A stretch of DNA of 42,087 nucleotides, taken from Thauera sp. Its GTDB lineage: Bacteria; Pseudomonadota; Gammaproteobacteria; Burkholderiales; Rhodocyclaceae. How positions within the stretch are numbered: position 1 is the first letter of the stretch; each line of letters starts with the position of its first letter. Position numbers and translations under genes: made by a program. Location of the stretch: assembly GCA_023150215.1 (NCBI GenBank), contig JAKLLJ010000003.1, positions 1-42,087 of the forward strand. Reading direction: 5' to 3'. Of the stretch, positions 16,031 to 23,330 are shown piece after piece. Below the pieces are notes generated by a model. The model searched no databases and was not told the DNA's origin. It worked only from the letters and a program-made list of their open reading frames with translations.

Positions 16031-16927
16031 ATGTCCGGAGGACTTCTATCAGATTGGGGCTGGGCCTGCATCCTGCAAGCCCGTGACATGGATTGGGCAG
16101 GCGCAGGGCCGACAAGTTTCCGGGTGGCCGATATCGAGCTGTCGATTGCCCCCGGCGGACAGTGGCGCTGCGAGGCCCCCCTGCACGCCGAAACCATGGC
16201 GATGCTCGATCTTTTCCTGCCCTGGGTCGCCCGCGCGGCGCCGCACACGATCGCCCAGCTCGGGCAGAGCCTCGATGGGCGCATCGCCACCGAGAGCGGC
16301 GCCTCGCACTACCTCAACGGGCCGCACGCGCGCACCCACCTGCACCGGCTGCGCGCCCTGGTCGACGCGGTGGTGGTCGGCGTCGGCACGCTCAATGCCG
16401 ACGACCCACAGCTCACCGTGCGTCACGTGCCCGGCCCCAATCCGCTGCGCGTGGTGCTCGATCCGCGCGGGCGTGCAAACCCGCGTGCGCGCGTGTTCCA
16501 CGACGGCGCAGCGCCGACCCTGCATCTGGTCGGCGCGAGCGCGGCCGATCGTGCCCCGATCGATGGCGCGCGCGCGGACGGTGATGGCCGCGCGGCGGTT
16601 GGCAGGCCGGCCGCGGGTGTGCGGCGGCGCACGCTGGAGGGCGGCGCTGCCGGCTTCTCGCCCGCCGCAGTCATCGCCGCGCTGCGTGAAGCCGGCTGCC
16701 GGCGCGTGCTGATCGAGGGCGGTGGCGTCACCGTGTCGCGCTTCGTTCATGCGCGCGCGCTCGACCGCCTGCACCTGCTGGTCGCACCGCTGCTGATCGG
16801 CTCCGGCCGTCCCGGGCTGAGCCTGCCGCCCATCCTCACGCTGGACGAGGCGATCCGCCCACCCTGCCGCAGCTTTCGTTGCGGGGAGGACATGGTGTTC
16901 GACCTGGAACTCGGGCAAGGGGCGTGA
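16031..16927 (+). CDS. RibD C-terminal (reductase) domain protein without deaminase domain
   Basis: 298 residues. From about residue 70 it follows the RibD reductase/DHFR-like fold: IAQLGQSLDGRIATESG (D82), NGPHARTHLHRLRALVDAVVVGVGT, NADDPQLTVR, PLRVVLDPRG, and the NADPH-site VLIEGGGVTVSRF. The first 70 residues are not the zinc deaminase domain of bifunctional RibD: no HAE or PCxxxGrTPPC motif is present. By family it would reduce the ribose of a pyrimidine ribotide to ribityl with NADPH; in archaea and fungi this step precedes deamination. AAGGA lies about eight bases before ATG 16031. It is divergent from the GTP cyclohydrolase II-like gene (96 bases between) and ends three bases before the convergent membrane-protein gene. 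Confidence 0.87.
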   Translation: MSGGLLSDWGWACILQARDMDWAGAGPTSFRVADIELSIAPGGQWRCEAPLHAETMAMLDLFLPWVARAAPHTIAQLGQSLDGRIATESGASHYLNGPHARTHLHRLRALVDAVVVGVGTLNADDPQLTVRHVPGPNPLRVVLDPRGRANPRARVFHDGAAPTLHLVGASAADRAPIDGARADGDGRAAVGRPAAGVRRRTLEGGAAGFSPAAVIAALREAGCRRVLIEGGGVTVSRFVHARALDRLHLLVAPLLIGSGRPGLSLPPILTLDEAIRPPCRSFRCGEDMVFDLELGQGA

Positions 16928-16930
16928 GGC

Positions 16931-17887
16931 TCAGGCCGACGGCGGCGCGCACGACGGTGGCCGAACGCGAGCGTGCAGCAGGATCAAGACGCCCGGCAGG
17001 GAGGACAGCAGCACGACCACGCCGTAAGCCACCGAGGCCGCCACCCCGTGCACCGGGTCCAGTCCAGCGGCGAGCCAGACGAGCGCCGCGGCGCCTTCGC
17101 GAAGTCCCCAGCCGGCGAGCGAGAGCGGGATCGCCATCGCCAGCAACACGAGGGGAACAAGCGGTGCCGCCGCGGAAAACGGGGTATCCACACCGATCAT
17201 GCGCAGGCAGCACAGGAAGACGGCCACATAGCTGGCGACCACCAGCAGCGAGGCACCGAGCTGGCGTGCCAGCACTGCACGCGCGAGCAGGGCGTGGTGC
17301 AGCGCGGCGAGGCTGCGCACGGCAAGCGGGCGCTGACGCTTCACGGCGAGGACAGCGCCGCCAGCGAGCGCGATCAGCGCGCCGGCAAGCACCCAGCCGG
17401 ACTCGGTAGGGAGATTCGTGTGCGCGGCGAGACGCCCGGGAAGCGCGCGCAGCGCCGGCGAGGCGACCACGCCGGCGGCGGCGACCAGCGCGAGTGCGAG
17501 CTGACCCGACAGTCGCTCGATGAGGACTGCCGCCCAGGCCGCCGTGCTGCCGGCCTCGCGGGCATGGCGCCAGGCGCGCGTGGCGTCGCCAAGAATGCCA
17601 CCGGGCAGGACCTGGTTGAGGAAGGTGGCGAGGTAATACTCGCGCACCGCGCACGCCAGGCTCAGCGGCACCCCGAGGCGACCGGCGGTGAGCCGCCAGC
17701 GCCAGGCCGACAGCACCACTTGCGGCACGCCGAGCGCGAGGGCGAGCGCCAGCCAGCCCGGGTGCGGCGCGGCAAAGGCCATCGCCAGCACCTGCGGATC
17801 CAGCCACCCCAGCAGCGCGACGATGAGGGCGACGCTCACCGCGACGCGCAGCAGCGGTCGTGCGCTGCCGATGCGCCCGACCCTCAC
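16931..17887 (-). CDS. Lysylphosphatidylglycerol synthase TM-domain family membrane protein (UPF0104)
   Basis: 318 residues, about seven or eight TM helices, with the family landmarks REYYLATFLNQVLPGGILGDATRAWRHAR near the N-terminal third, AVLIERLSGQLALAL, and SLAGWGLREGAAALVWLA. This is the integral-membrane half of MprF, found alone in many bacteria near glycosyltransferases and lipid genes; MprF's membrane half flips aminoacyl-lipid, so a lipid- or product-translocating role is possible. The start is GTG 17885-17887, whose last bases overlap the TGA of the methyltransferase gene (GTGA); no ATG fits the N terminus. It is the last gene of the five-gene leftward operon from 21401. Confidence 0.86.
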   Translation of the reverse strand: MRVGRIGSARPLLRVAVSVALIVALLGWLDPQVLAMAFAAPHPGWLALALALGVPQVVLSAWRWRLTAGRLGVPLSLACAVREYYLATFLNQVLPGGILGDATRAWRHAREAGSTAAWAAVLIERLSGQLALALVAAAGVVASPALRALPGRLAAHTNLPTESGWVLAGALIALAGGAVLAVKRQRPLAVRSLAALHHALLARAVLARQLGASLLVVASYVAVFLCCLRMIGVDTPFSAAAPLVPLVLLAMAIPLSLAGWGLREGAAALVWLAAGLDPVHGVAASVAYGVVVLLSSLPGVLILLHARVRPPSCAPPSA

Positions 17888-18825
17888 GGCCCGCTTCCGG
17901 CCCGGCTTGCCCTGCCAGCCGGCAGGCCGAGAACGTCGAGGTGACCGACTTCCAGCACCACGCCCGGGTGCAGGCGCTCGGCCACGCAGCGTGCATGCCA
18001 CGCGGCGATCCGGGCGTGCGCGTCGGGACATTGCGCGCTTGCCGCGTCGCGCCAGCCGTCCACCAGTGCGCGCGCGAGCCGCGCCTGCGCCGGGTCGCCG
18101 AGTGCGAGCTGCCACGGGCTCGGCGCACAGTCCACCGTGAAGCCGTGTGCGCGCAAACACGCTGCGAGGGCCGCGGCGGCGTCGGGGCCGAGGGCCGGCC
18201 CCAGGCCCTTGTCGCGGCGCTGGTGGGCGTTGAAGGCGGCGCGGACGAAGTCGTCGTCGGTCTGCTCGGCGGCCACGCCGGGGGGCGTCGGCGGCGTGCC
18301 GGCGAAGCGCCAGTGGCCGTCCACGCTCAAGGTCACCAGCACCGCACAGCCTGCGGTGGCACAGGATGCGGCGAACCGCTCGAGCCATGGCGCATCGACG
18401 AGGTCGAGCAGCGCCGAGGCACACACCAGATCCGCGTGGGCGAACGCGCTCGCCGGCAGCTGCAGGTCGCAGTGGAGGGTTTGCGCCGCAACCACCTCGC
18501 CACCAGCGCTGCGCAGGCTGGTGCAGGTCGCAAGCGCGCGGGCGAGCAGGCCGGCGTCGTGGTCGATCAGGGTCCACTGCTGCGGACCGGGGAGGCGGGA
18601 CGCGAGGTGGACCGGGTTGGCGCCGCGGCCCGTACCGAGGTCCACGATACGCAAGGCGCGCGGCGGCTGGGGTGGGCGTGAGCGCAGCCAATCGGACAGA
18701 CGTTCTTCCAGTTGCGCTGCACGGGCGGCGCGATCGGCGGCGGCGCGCAGCTCGAGCCAGCTCGCCGCGAAGACAGCTTCGGGGTGAGCCGCGGGCGGCG
18801 TGTCGGGGTGGGCGGCGGTGCTCAT
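17884..18825 (-). CDS. Class I SAM-dependent methyltransferase
   Basis: 313 residues from ATG 18823-18825. The SAM site motif I is clear (RIVDLGTGRGANPVHLA, about 61-77), followed by an acidic strand end (WTLIDHDAGLL) and ADLVCASALLDLVDAPWL as motif II/III region. The C-terminal half, with VVLEVGHLDVLGLPAG at the end, is a family-specific cap. The substrate is unknown. In the operon it sits between the glycosyltransferase (74 bases upstream) and the membrane protein (4-base overlap downstream), so methylation of the cluster's small-molecule product is the simple reading. The frame is open far upstream inside the glycosyltransferase gene; that part is not coding. Confidence 0.88.
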   Translation of the reverse strand: MSTAAHPDTPPAAHPEAVFAASWLELRAAADRAARAAQLEERLSDWLRSRPPQPPRALRIVDLGTGRGANPVHLASRLPGPQQWTLIDHDAGLLARALATCTSLRSAGGEVVAAQTLHCDLQLPASAFAHADLVCASALLDLVDAPWLERFAASCATAGCAVLVTLSVDGHWRFAGTPPTPPGVAAEQTDDDFVRAAFNAHQRRDKGLGPALGPDAAAALAACLRAHGFTVDCAPSPWQLALGDPAQARLARALVDGWRDAASAQCPDAHARIAAWHARCVAERLHPGVVLEVGHLDVLGLPAGRASRAGSGP

Positions 18826-18899
18826 GGTCGGCGTTCCGGGGCGGGGGGGTTCGATGCGATGGATTCGGCTCGCTGGCTGAGATTCGACGACCGTCCGCA

Positions 18900-19952
18900 C
18901 TAAGGCGCGATCCCGCTCCGCAAGGCTGCGGCAAACGCGCTTCCGGACTGCGCCCAGCTGCGCAGGCATTCGCGTGCGCGGCGCGCGCCATCGCGCAAGG
19001 CCAGTCTGCGCGGGCGATCCGCCAGCAGCAGGCGCAGCGCTTCGGCGAGCGCGCCGGCGTCGCCCGGCGGCACCCCCAGTCCCGCGGGGGCAGGCAGGGT
19101 GGCGGCGAGTGCGCCGCCGGTGGTGGCGAGCACCGGCAGTCCGGCGCCGATCGCCTCGTCGATCACCATGCCGTAGCCCTCGTAGTGCGAAGGCAGCACG
19201 AAAAGGTCGGCCGCCGTGTACGCCGCGCGCAGGGCGTCCAGGTCGCATTCGCCGCGCAGCGTGATGCGCGCCTGCAGCCCGCTGGCGATGATCCGTTGCG
19301 CGACGCTGGCGGCGAAGGCCGGGTCGCGCGTCGTGCTGCCGACGAGTTCGCACTGCCAGCGCAGCGTACGCACACGGGCGAGCGCTTCGACCAGCACGTC
19401 CTGCCCCTTGCGCGGGGTGAGGCTGGCGACGCACAGCAGGCGTGGTGGCTCACCATCGGCGGCGGCCAGCGGCATGGGCAGCACCCCGGGTTCGACCACG
19501 CGCACACGATCGCGCTGCACGCCGAAGTCGGCCAGGCGAGCAGCGGTGTGAGCACTGGTGGTGATGGCGAGGCGTGCCGCCGAGAGCGCCGCGCGTTCGC
19601 TGGCGAGCAGGCAGCGGCGCACCACCGTGTCGAGCCCGTGCTCATCGGCGAGCGGATGGTGCACGAGGGCGACGAGCGCGAGCCGCCCACTGTGCGCGAG
19701 GGCGATATCGGGCAGGCCACCGAGGGCGAGCCCGTCGATCACCACCGTCCTCCCTACGGGCAGGGTGGCGAGGGTCGATTCGAGCGTGCAGCGGGCCTCG
19801 TCGTCGGCCTGCGGGAAGCACCCGCGCAGGCCATGGACGCGCACGCGCCATCCGAGCGCGCGCAGTTCGTCGACGATGTGTGCGTCGTACAGGTAACCGC
19901 CGGTGAGCTGAGCGGGGTCGCCGGGGACGATGAAGTCGAGCTCGGCGCTCAT
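18900..19952 (-). CDS. Glycosyltransferase family 4-type protein
   Basis: 350 residues with GT-B architecture. The N-terminal half carries the acceptor domain (FIVPGDPAQLTGGYLYDAHIVDELRAL in order); the C-terminal half has the donor site LLCVASLTPRKGQDVLVEAL and the retaining GT4 signature VLPSHYEGYGMVIDEAIGAGLPVLAT, with the E-x7-E form. It would transfer a sugar from a nucleotide donor to an acceptor in the cytoplasm or at the inner membrane face. The best start is ATG 19950-19952; GTG at 19973 is also in frame, five bases from the PTPS-like stop. Pterin glycosyltransferases of cyanobacteria are a functional precedent for sugar transfer to a GTP-derived ring, but the acceptor here is not known. 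Confidence 0.9.
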   Translation of the reverse strand: MSAELDFIVPGDPAQLTGGYLYDAHIVDELRALGWRVRVHGLRGCFPQADDEARCTLESTLATLPVGRTVVIDGLALGGLPDIALAHSGRLALVALVHHPLADEHGLDTVVRRCLLASERAALSAARLAITTSAHTAARLADFGVQRDRVRVVEPGVLPMPLAAADGEPPRLLCVASLTPRKGQDVLVEALARVRTLRWQCELVGSTTRDPAFAASVAQRIIASGLQARITLRGECDLDALRAAYTAADLFVLPSHYEGYGMVIDEAIGAGLPVLATTGGALAATLPAPAGLGVPPGDAGALAEALRLLLADRPRRLALRDGARRARECLRSWAQSGSAFAAALRSGIAP

Positions 19953-19977
19953 GCGCGGGCCACGCGCACGCACGGGC

Positions 19978-20376
19978 TCACAGCACGCCCTCGTAGCCTG
20001 CCCATGCGATGTGCGATTCGTGCAGGGTGATCGTCAGGCACTCGAGGCCGTGCGCATGCACGCCGAGGCGGCCGGCGGCGATCGCCGCCGCCATGCGGTC
20101 GAAGATCGCGCGCGCCATGAACTCGGTGGTGGTGTTGCGGCCGGCAAACTCGGGCGCCTCGTCGAGGTTGCGGAAGTTGAGTCCAGCGAGCTCGTCCTTG
20201 AGCGCCTGGGCTGCGAGGCCGATGTCCACCACGAGGCCGTCGGCGTCGAGTTCGGTGCGCTGGAAACGCGCATCGACGATGTAGGTGGCACCGTGCATGC
20301 GTTGCGCCGGGCCGAAGATTTCGCCGCGGAAGCTGTGGGCGATCATGATGTGGTCGCGGACGGTCAGGCTGTACAT
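19978..20376 (-). CDS. PTPS/QueD-fold protein lacking canonical catalytic residues
   Basis: 132 residues, the usual length of 6-pyruvoyl/6-carboxytetrahydropterin synthases. The T-fold pattern is clear: IAHSFRG (H14), MHGATYIVDARF (H28), GLVVDIGLAAQALK, NTTTEFMARAIFDRM and TITLHES (E120). Against E. coli QueD as I remember it, the nucleophile Cys (four before the first His of HGH) is Ala24, the second His of HGH is Ala30, and the Asp-His pair of LDHHYLN is Asn67-Phe68. So two zinc His and the substrate-anchoring Glu remain, while the known chemistry should be lost. ATG 20374-20376 overlaps the end of the dehydrogenase gene by 13 bases, so it is translationally coupled. Probably a different reaction on a pterin- or pyrimidine-like substrate. 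Confidence 0.85.
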   Translation of the reverse strand: MYSLTVRDHIMIAHSFRGEIFGPAQRMHGATYIVDARFQRTELDADGLVVDIGLAAQALKDELAGLNFRNLDEAPEFAGRNTTTEFMARAIFDRMAAAIAAGRLGVHAHGLECLTITLHESHIAWAGYEGVL

Positions 20377-21401
20377 GGGGCGTCTCCGGCGTTCGGTGCG
20401 GCGGCGGCCGCGGAGTTCGGGTAATGGATGCGCTCGCAGAGCGCGCCAGCGGGTGATTCCGAGAGTCGGCGCAGCAGCGCGGGCAGCTCGGCGAACGCCG
20501 TGTCACCGCTGATCAGCGCATCGAGCGCAGGGTCGACGAGCAGCGCCAGCGCGAGTTCCATGCGGCGGCGATGGTCCCAGCGCGGCGTGCGTGCCGGCGG
20601 CAGGTGCCCCACCTGGCTCGAGCGCAGCGTGAGCCGGCGGGCGTGGAAGGGGCCGCCGAGCGGCAGCGCGACCGGCTGGCGGCCATACCAGCTCAGCTCG
20701 ACGATGCGCGCGTCCTGCGCGCACAACGCGAGCGCGCTGGCGAGTCCGGCCGGGTGACCGCTGGCGTGGAAGACCAGGTCGCAGTCGGCGCTCGCCTGCG
20801 CGGGCAGGCGGTGGTGCAGGCCGAGCGCGGCGGCGAGCGCGGCACGCGCCGGGTCGATGTCGATGAGTTCGACGGCGGTACCCGGGATGCGCGCACACAG
20901 CCACGCCACCAGGGTGCCGACCACGCCGGCGCCGACCACCGCGATGCGATCGCCCACCGCCGGCTCGCCGTCCCAGCACGCGTTGATCGCGGTTTCCATG
21001 TTGGCGGCGAGCACCGCGCGCCCTGGGGGCACGCCGGGCGGCAGGGCCACCACCGCGCTCGCGGGCACCACATAGTGCGTCTGGTGCGGGTGCAGGCAGA
21101 ACACGGTGCGCCCGCGCAAGCTCTCGGCGAGCACACCGCGGCCGTCTTCGACCACGCCGACACCGATGTAGCCGTATTTGAGCGGACCGGGAAAGTCGCC
21201 TTCCTGGAATGGCGCGCGCATGCGGGCGTATTCGCTCTCCGGCACTTCGCCGCGAAACACCAGCGCCTCGGTGCCACGGCTGACCGCGCTGAAGAGGTTG
21301 CGCACGCACACCTCGCCCTCAGCGGGTGGGCGAGGTACGGCCGCTCGCAGCTCACCGTGGCCGGGGCGGACTGTCCAGAAAGCGAGCGGGGTGTCGGGCA
21401 T
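20364..21401 (-). CDS. Medium-chain dehydrogenase/reductase (MDR) family oxidoreductase
   Basis: 345 residues with the MDR layout: a GroES-like catalytic domain, then a Rossmann domain with AVVGAGVVGTLVAWL (about 152-167) and an acidic ELIDID after the second strand that points to NAD(H) preference. The usual catalytic-zinc Cys of the CGTD motif is Arg42 in VSRGTEALVFRGEVP, and no structural-zinc Cys cluster is present, so it resembles BchC-type or zinc-free MDR proteins rather than a classical alcohol dehydrogenase. It would oxidise or reduce an alcohol/carbonyl side chain. First gene of the leftward operon, it overlaps the PTPS-like start. ATG is at 21399-21401. Confidence 0.87.
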   Translation of the reverse strand: MPDTPLAFWTVRPGHGELRAAVPRPPAEGEVCVRNLFSAVSRGTEALVFRGEVPESEYARMRAPFQEGDFPGPLKYGYIGVGVVEDGRGVLAESLRGRTVFCLHPHQTHYVVPASAVVALPPGVPPGRAVLAANMETAINACWDGEPAVGDRIAVVGAGVVGTLVAWLCARIPGTAVELIDIDPARAALAAALGLHHRLPAQASADCDLVFHASGHPAGLASALALCAQDARIVELSWYGRQPVALPLGGPFHARRLTLRSSQVGHLPPARTPRWDHRRRMELALALLVDPALDALISGDTAFAELPALLRRLSESPAGALCERIHYPNSAAAAAPNAGDAPCTA

Positions 21402-21606
21402 CGTGTGATCCGGTTCGGCCGTGCAGTGGGTTGCAGCGGCCGCTGTCGGCCGGAGATTCTTGCGCGAACCCTTTGCTGCGGCGGATGATCGAAGTCTGCA
21501 TGGTAGCAGGGCACGGAGACCGTACCCGAAGGTGGTCGGGCATGGGCTGGGGGTTCGTTGGGTTGGGAGTGGATCGGGCGGATCGTGCGCAGGGCCGGGT
21601 CAGGCG

Positions 21607-21680
21607 TTCGCGGCTTCCGCCGCTCCTACAGCGCGCCTGGCACAGCAGCGGTTGTGTGTAGGAGCGGCGGAAGCCGCGAA
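21607..21680. repeat. REPIN doublet upstream of the CDP-alcohol gene
   Basis: An inverted pair of variant-A REPs: 21607-21629 (-) and 21658-21680 (+), separated by a 28-base spacer that ends TTGTGT, like the doublets at 6101-6172. The rest of 21402-21606 holds the presumed promoter of the dehydrogenase operon but no motif I can name with confidence. Confidence 0.8.
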
Positions 21681-21870
21681 TCTGGCGGTGAGCCGACGCC
21701 CGCTCACATTAAAAGCGCCGTTCGTAACACCACGGCATCGTTAATGACGTCAACCGGGCACGGCGTCGGTCTCCTGTAGGAGCGGCGGAAGCCGCGAATC
21801 TCTCAGCGAACCGACGCGCGCTCACATTAGAAGCGCCGTTCGATCCCCCCAAGGCATCGTCAATGACGGC
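21658..21870. repeat. Imperfect tandem duplication, period about 118 bases, each unit led by a REP
   Basis: Unit 1 begins at 21658 and unit 2 at 21776. Both start with an identical plus-strand variant-A REP (21658-21680, 21776-21798) and then share CCGACGC, GCTCACATTA, AAGCGCCGTTCG and GGCATCGT-AATGACG in the same order, with scattered substitutions and one single-base indel. Similarity fades after about 21868, just before the CDP-alcohol phosphatidyltransferase start. No ORF uses the repeat. Confidence 0.8.
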
Positions 21871-21888
21871 AGGCATGAGATCGAAGGG

Positions 21889-22641
21889 ATGACGGGAATC
21901 GGTGGAAGCGCTCCTGTTCGACGCGGTTTTTTGCTGCTGTGGCGGGAGTTCGCGGCGGCGGCGGCCTTGCTCGGGTTGCTCGGCGGACTGGGTGCGGCGT
22001 GGTTTTCACTGCCGCGACCGACCCTGATGAGCGCGAGCCTCGTGCTGGCGGTGATTTGTGCGCTGCTGGCGCACTACTGGCCGCATGCGGCGCGTTCGCT
22101 CGGCGCGGCCAACCGGGTGACGCTGACGCGTGCGGTGCTGGTGGCGCTGGTGGCGGGGGCGCTTGCGACGCCAGAATGGGCGCGCACCCATGCCGTGCTG
22201 GTGGCGGCGGTGGCCGGCGGCGCGCTGCTGCTCGATGGTGTGGATGGCTGGGTGGCGCGACGGTGGCGCTGCGAGAGCGCGTTCGGCGCCCGCTTCGACA
22301 TGGAACTCGACGCCTTCCTGATCCTGGTTTTGAGCGCGCTGCTGCTCATGCTCGGCAAGGCGGGGGCATGGGTGCTGGCGATCGGTGCGATGCGCTACGT
22401 CTTCGTTGGCGCGATGCCGCGCTGGCCTTGGCTCGATCGTCCGCTACCGCCCAGCCCGCGGCGCAAATGGGTATGCGTGTGGCAGGTCGCCAGCCTGCTG
22501 CTTTGCCTGTTGCCGGCGGTATCCGCCGCGGTGGCGGGCGTGCTGCTGGCGCTCGCGCTGGTCCTGCTGGCATGGTCCTTCGCGGTGGATGTGCGCGGCT
22601 TGTACGCCGCACAGCGCGAAGAAGCGGTTCAACCTTGGTGA
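21889..22641 (+). CDS. CDP-alcohol phosphatidyltransferase family protein
   Basis: 250 residues, about six TM helices. The family signature is perfect: D116, D119-G120, A123-R124, G133, D137 and D141 in LLDGVDGWVARRWRCESAFG and ARFDMELD. These enzymes swap CMP of a CDP-alcohol for another alcohol (glycerol-3-phosphate, inositol phosphate, serine and so on) to make phospholipid head groups or soluble phosphodiesters in the inner membrane. The alcohol substrate here is unknown. The start at ATG 21889 has a GAAGGG stretch but too close to be a normal ribosome-binding site, so a slightly later start is possible. Fourteen bases precede the YceI gene, so the two probably form an operon. Confidence 0.88.
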   Translation: MTGIGGSAPVRRGFLLLWREFAAAAALLGLLGGLGAAWFSLPRPTLMSASLVLAVICALLAHYWPHAARSLGAANRVTLTRAVLVALVAGALATPEWARTHAVLVAAVAGGALLLDGVDGWVARRWRCESAFGARFDMELDAFLILVLSALLLMLGKAGAWVLAIGAMRYVFVGAMPRWPWLDRPLPPSPRRKWVCVWQVASLLLCLLPAVSAAVAGVLLALALVLLAWSFAVDVRGLYAAQREEAVQPW

Positions 22642-22654
22642 AGGAGGTTTCGAC

Positions 22655-23278
22655 ATGGACGTTCGCACCGGTACCCTGCACGCACGCCGGCTGCTCGGCG
22701 CAGCGCTGCTCGTCCTCGCTGCCGGCGCTGCACCCGCGCACGCGACAGCGCAGGAGTATCGCATCGACCCGGAGCATTTTTCGATCGCCTTCAGCGTCGA
22801 GCACCTGGGCTACGCCGACACCATCGGTCTGTTCCTCAAGGGCAGCGGCAGCTTCGTCTACGACGAGGCGGCGCACAGCCTGAAATCGGGGCGAGTGGTG
22901 GTCGTGGCGGACAGCGTGTTCACCAACCACGGCGCGCGCGACCGCCACGTGCGCGACAGCGATTTCCTCGATGCGGGAAGCCATCCCGAGATCGTCTTCG
23001 AGGCGACCGCTTTCACGCCCGCCGAGGCGCGCGACGGACGGCTGCACGGCCGCCTCGACGGCCGCCTCACCTTGCTCGGGCAGACGCGACCGGTGACATT
23101 GGAACTCACCCTGAACAAGGCCGCGAGCTACCCCTTCGGCCATCGCCGGCACACGCTCGGAATTTCGGCGCAAACCGTGATCAAGCGCAGTGAATGGGGC
23201 ATGGACTACGGCATCGCACCCGGCATGGTGGGCGACGCAGTGACCTTGCGTTTCGAATTCGAGGCCTTGCGGCAATGA
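22655..23278 (+). CDS. YceI family periplasmic lipid-binding-fold protein
   Basis: 207 residues. The N terminus is a signal peptide (HARRLLGAALLVLAAGAAPA, cleavage probably after HATA near residue 31). The mature part starts EYRIDPEHFSIAFSVEHLGYA and has the YceI pattern: SVFTNHGARDRHVRDSDFLDAGSHPEIVFEAT-type segments and LTLLGQTRPVTLELTL. YceI proteins have a lipocalin-like barrel that holds isoprenoid chains such as polyprenyl pyrophosphate or quinone-like lipids in the periplasm. AAGGAGG lies seven bases before ATG 22655, the strongest ribosome-binding site in this region, so it may be made at high level. Its presence beside the CDP-alcohol gene adds a lipid-handling element to the cluster. 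It converges on moaA. Confidence 0.92.
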   Translation: MDVRTGTLHARRLLGAALLVLAAGAAPAHATAQEYRIDPEHFSIAFSVEHLGYADTIGLFLKGSGSFVYDEAAHSLKSGRVVVVADSVFTNHGARDRHVRDSDFLDAGSHPEIVFEATAFTPAEARDGRLHGRLDGRLTLLGQTRPVTLELTLNKAASYPFGHRRHTLGISAQTVIKRSEWGMDYGIAPGMVGDAVTLRFEFEALRQ

Positions 23279-23330
23279 ATGCCTGCAGCGGCCGCGTGCG
23301 CCGGATGCGGGCCGCAGGCGCGCGGTGTCT

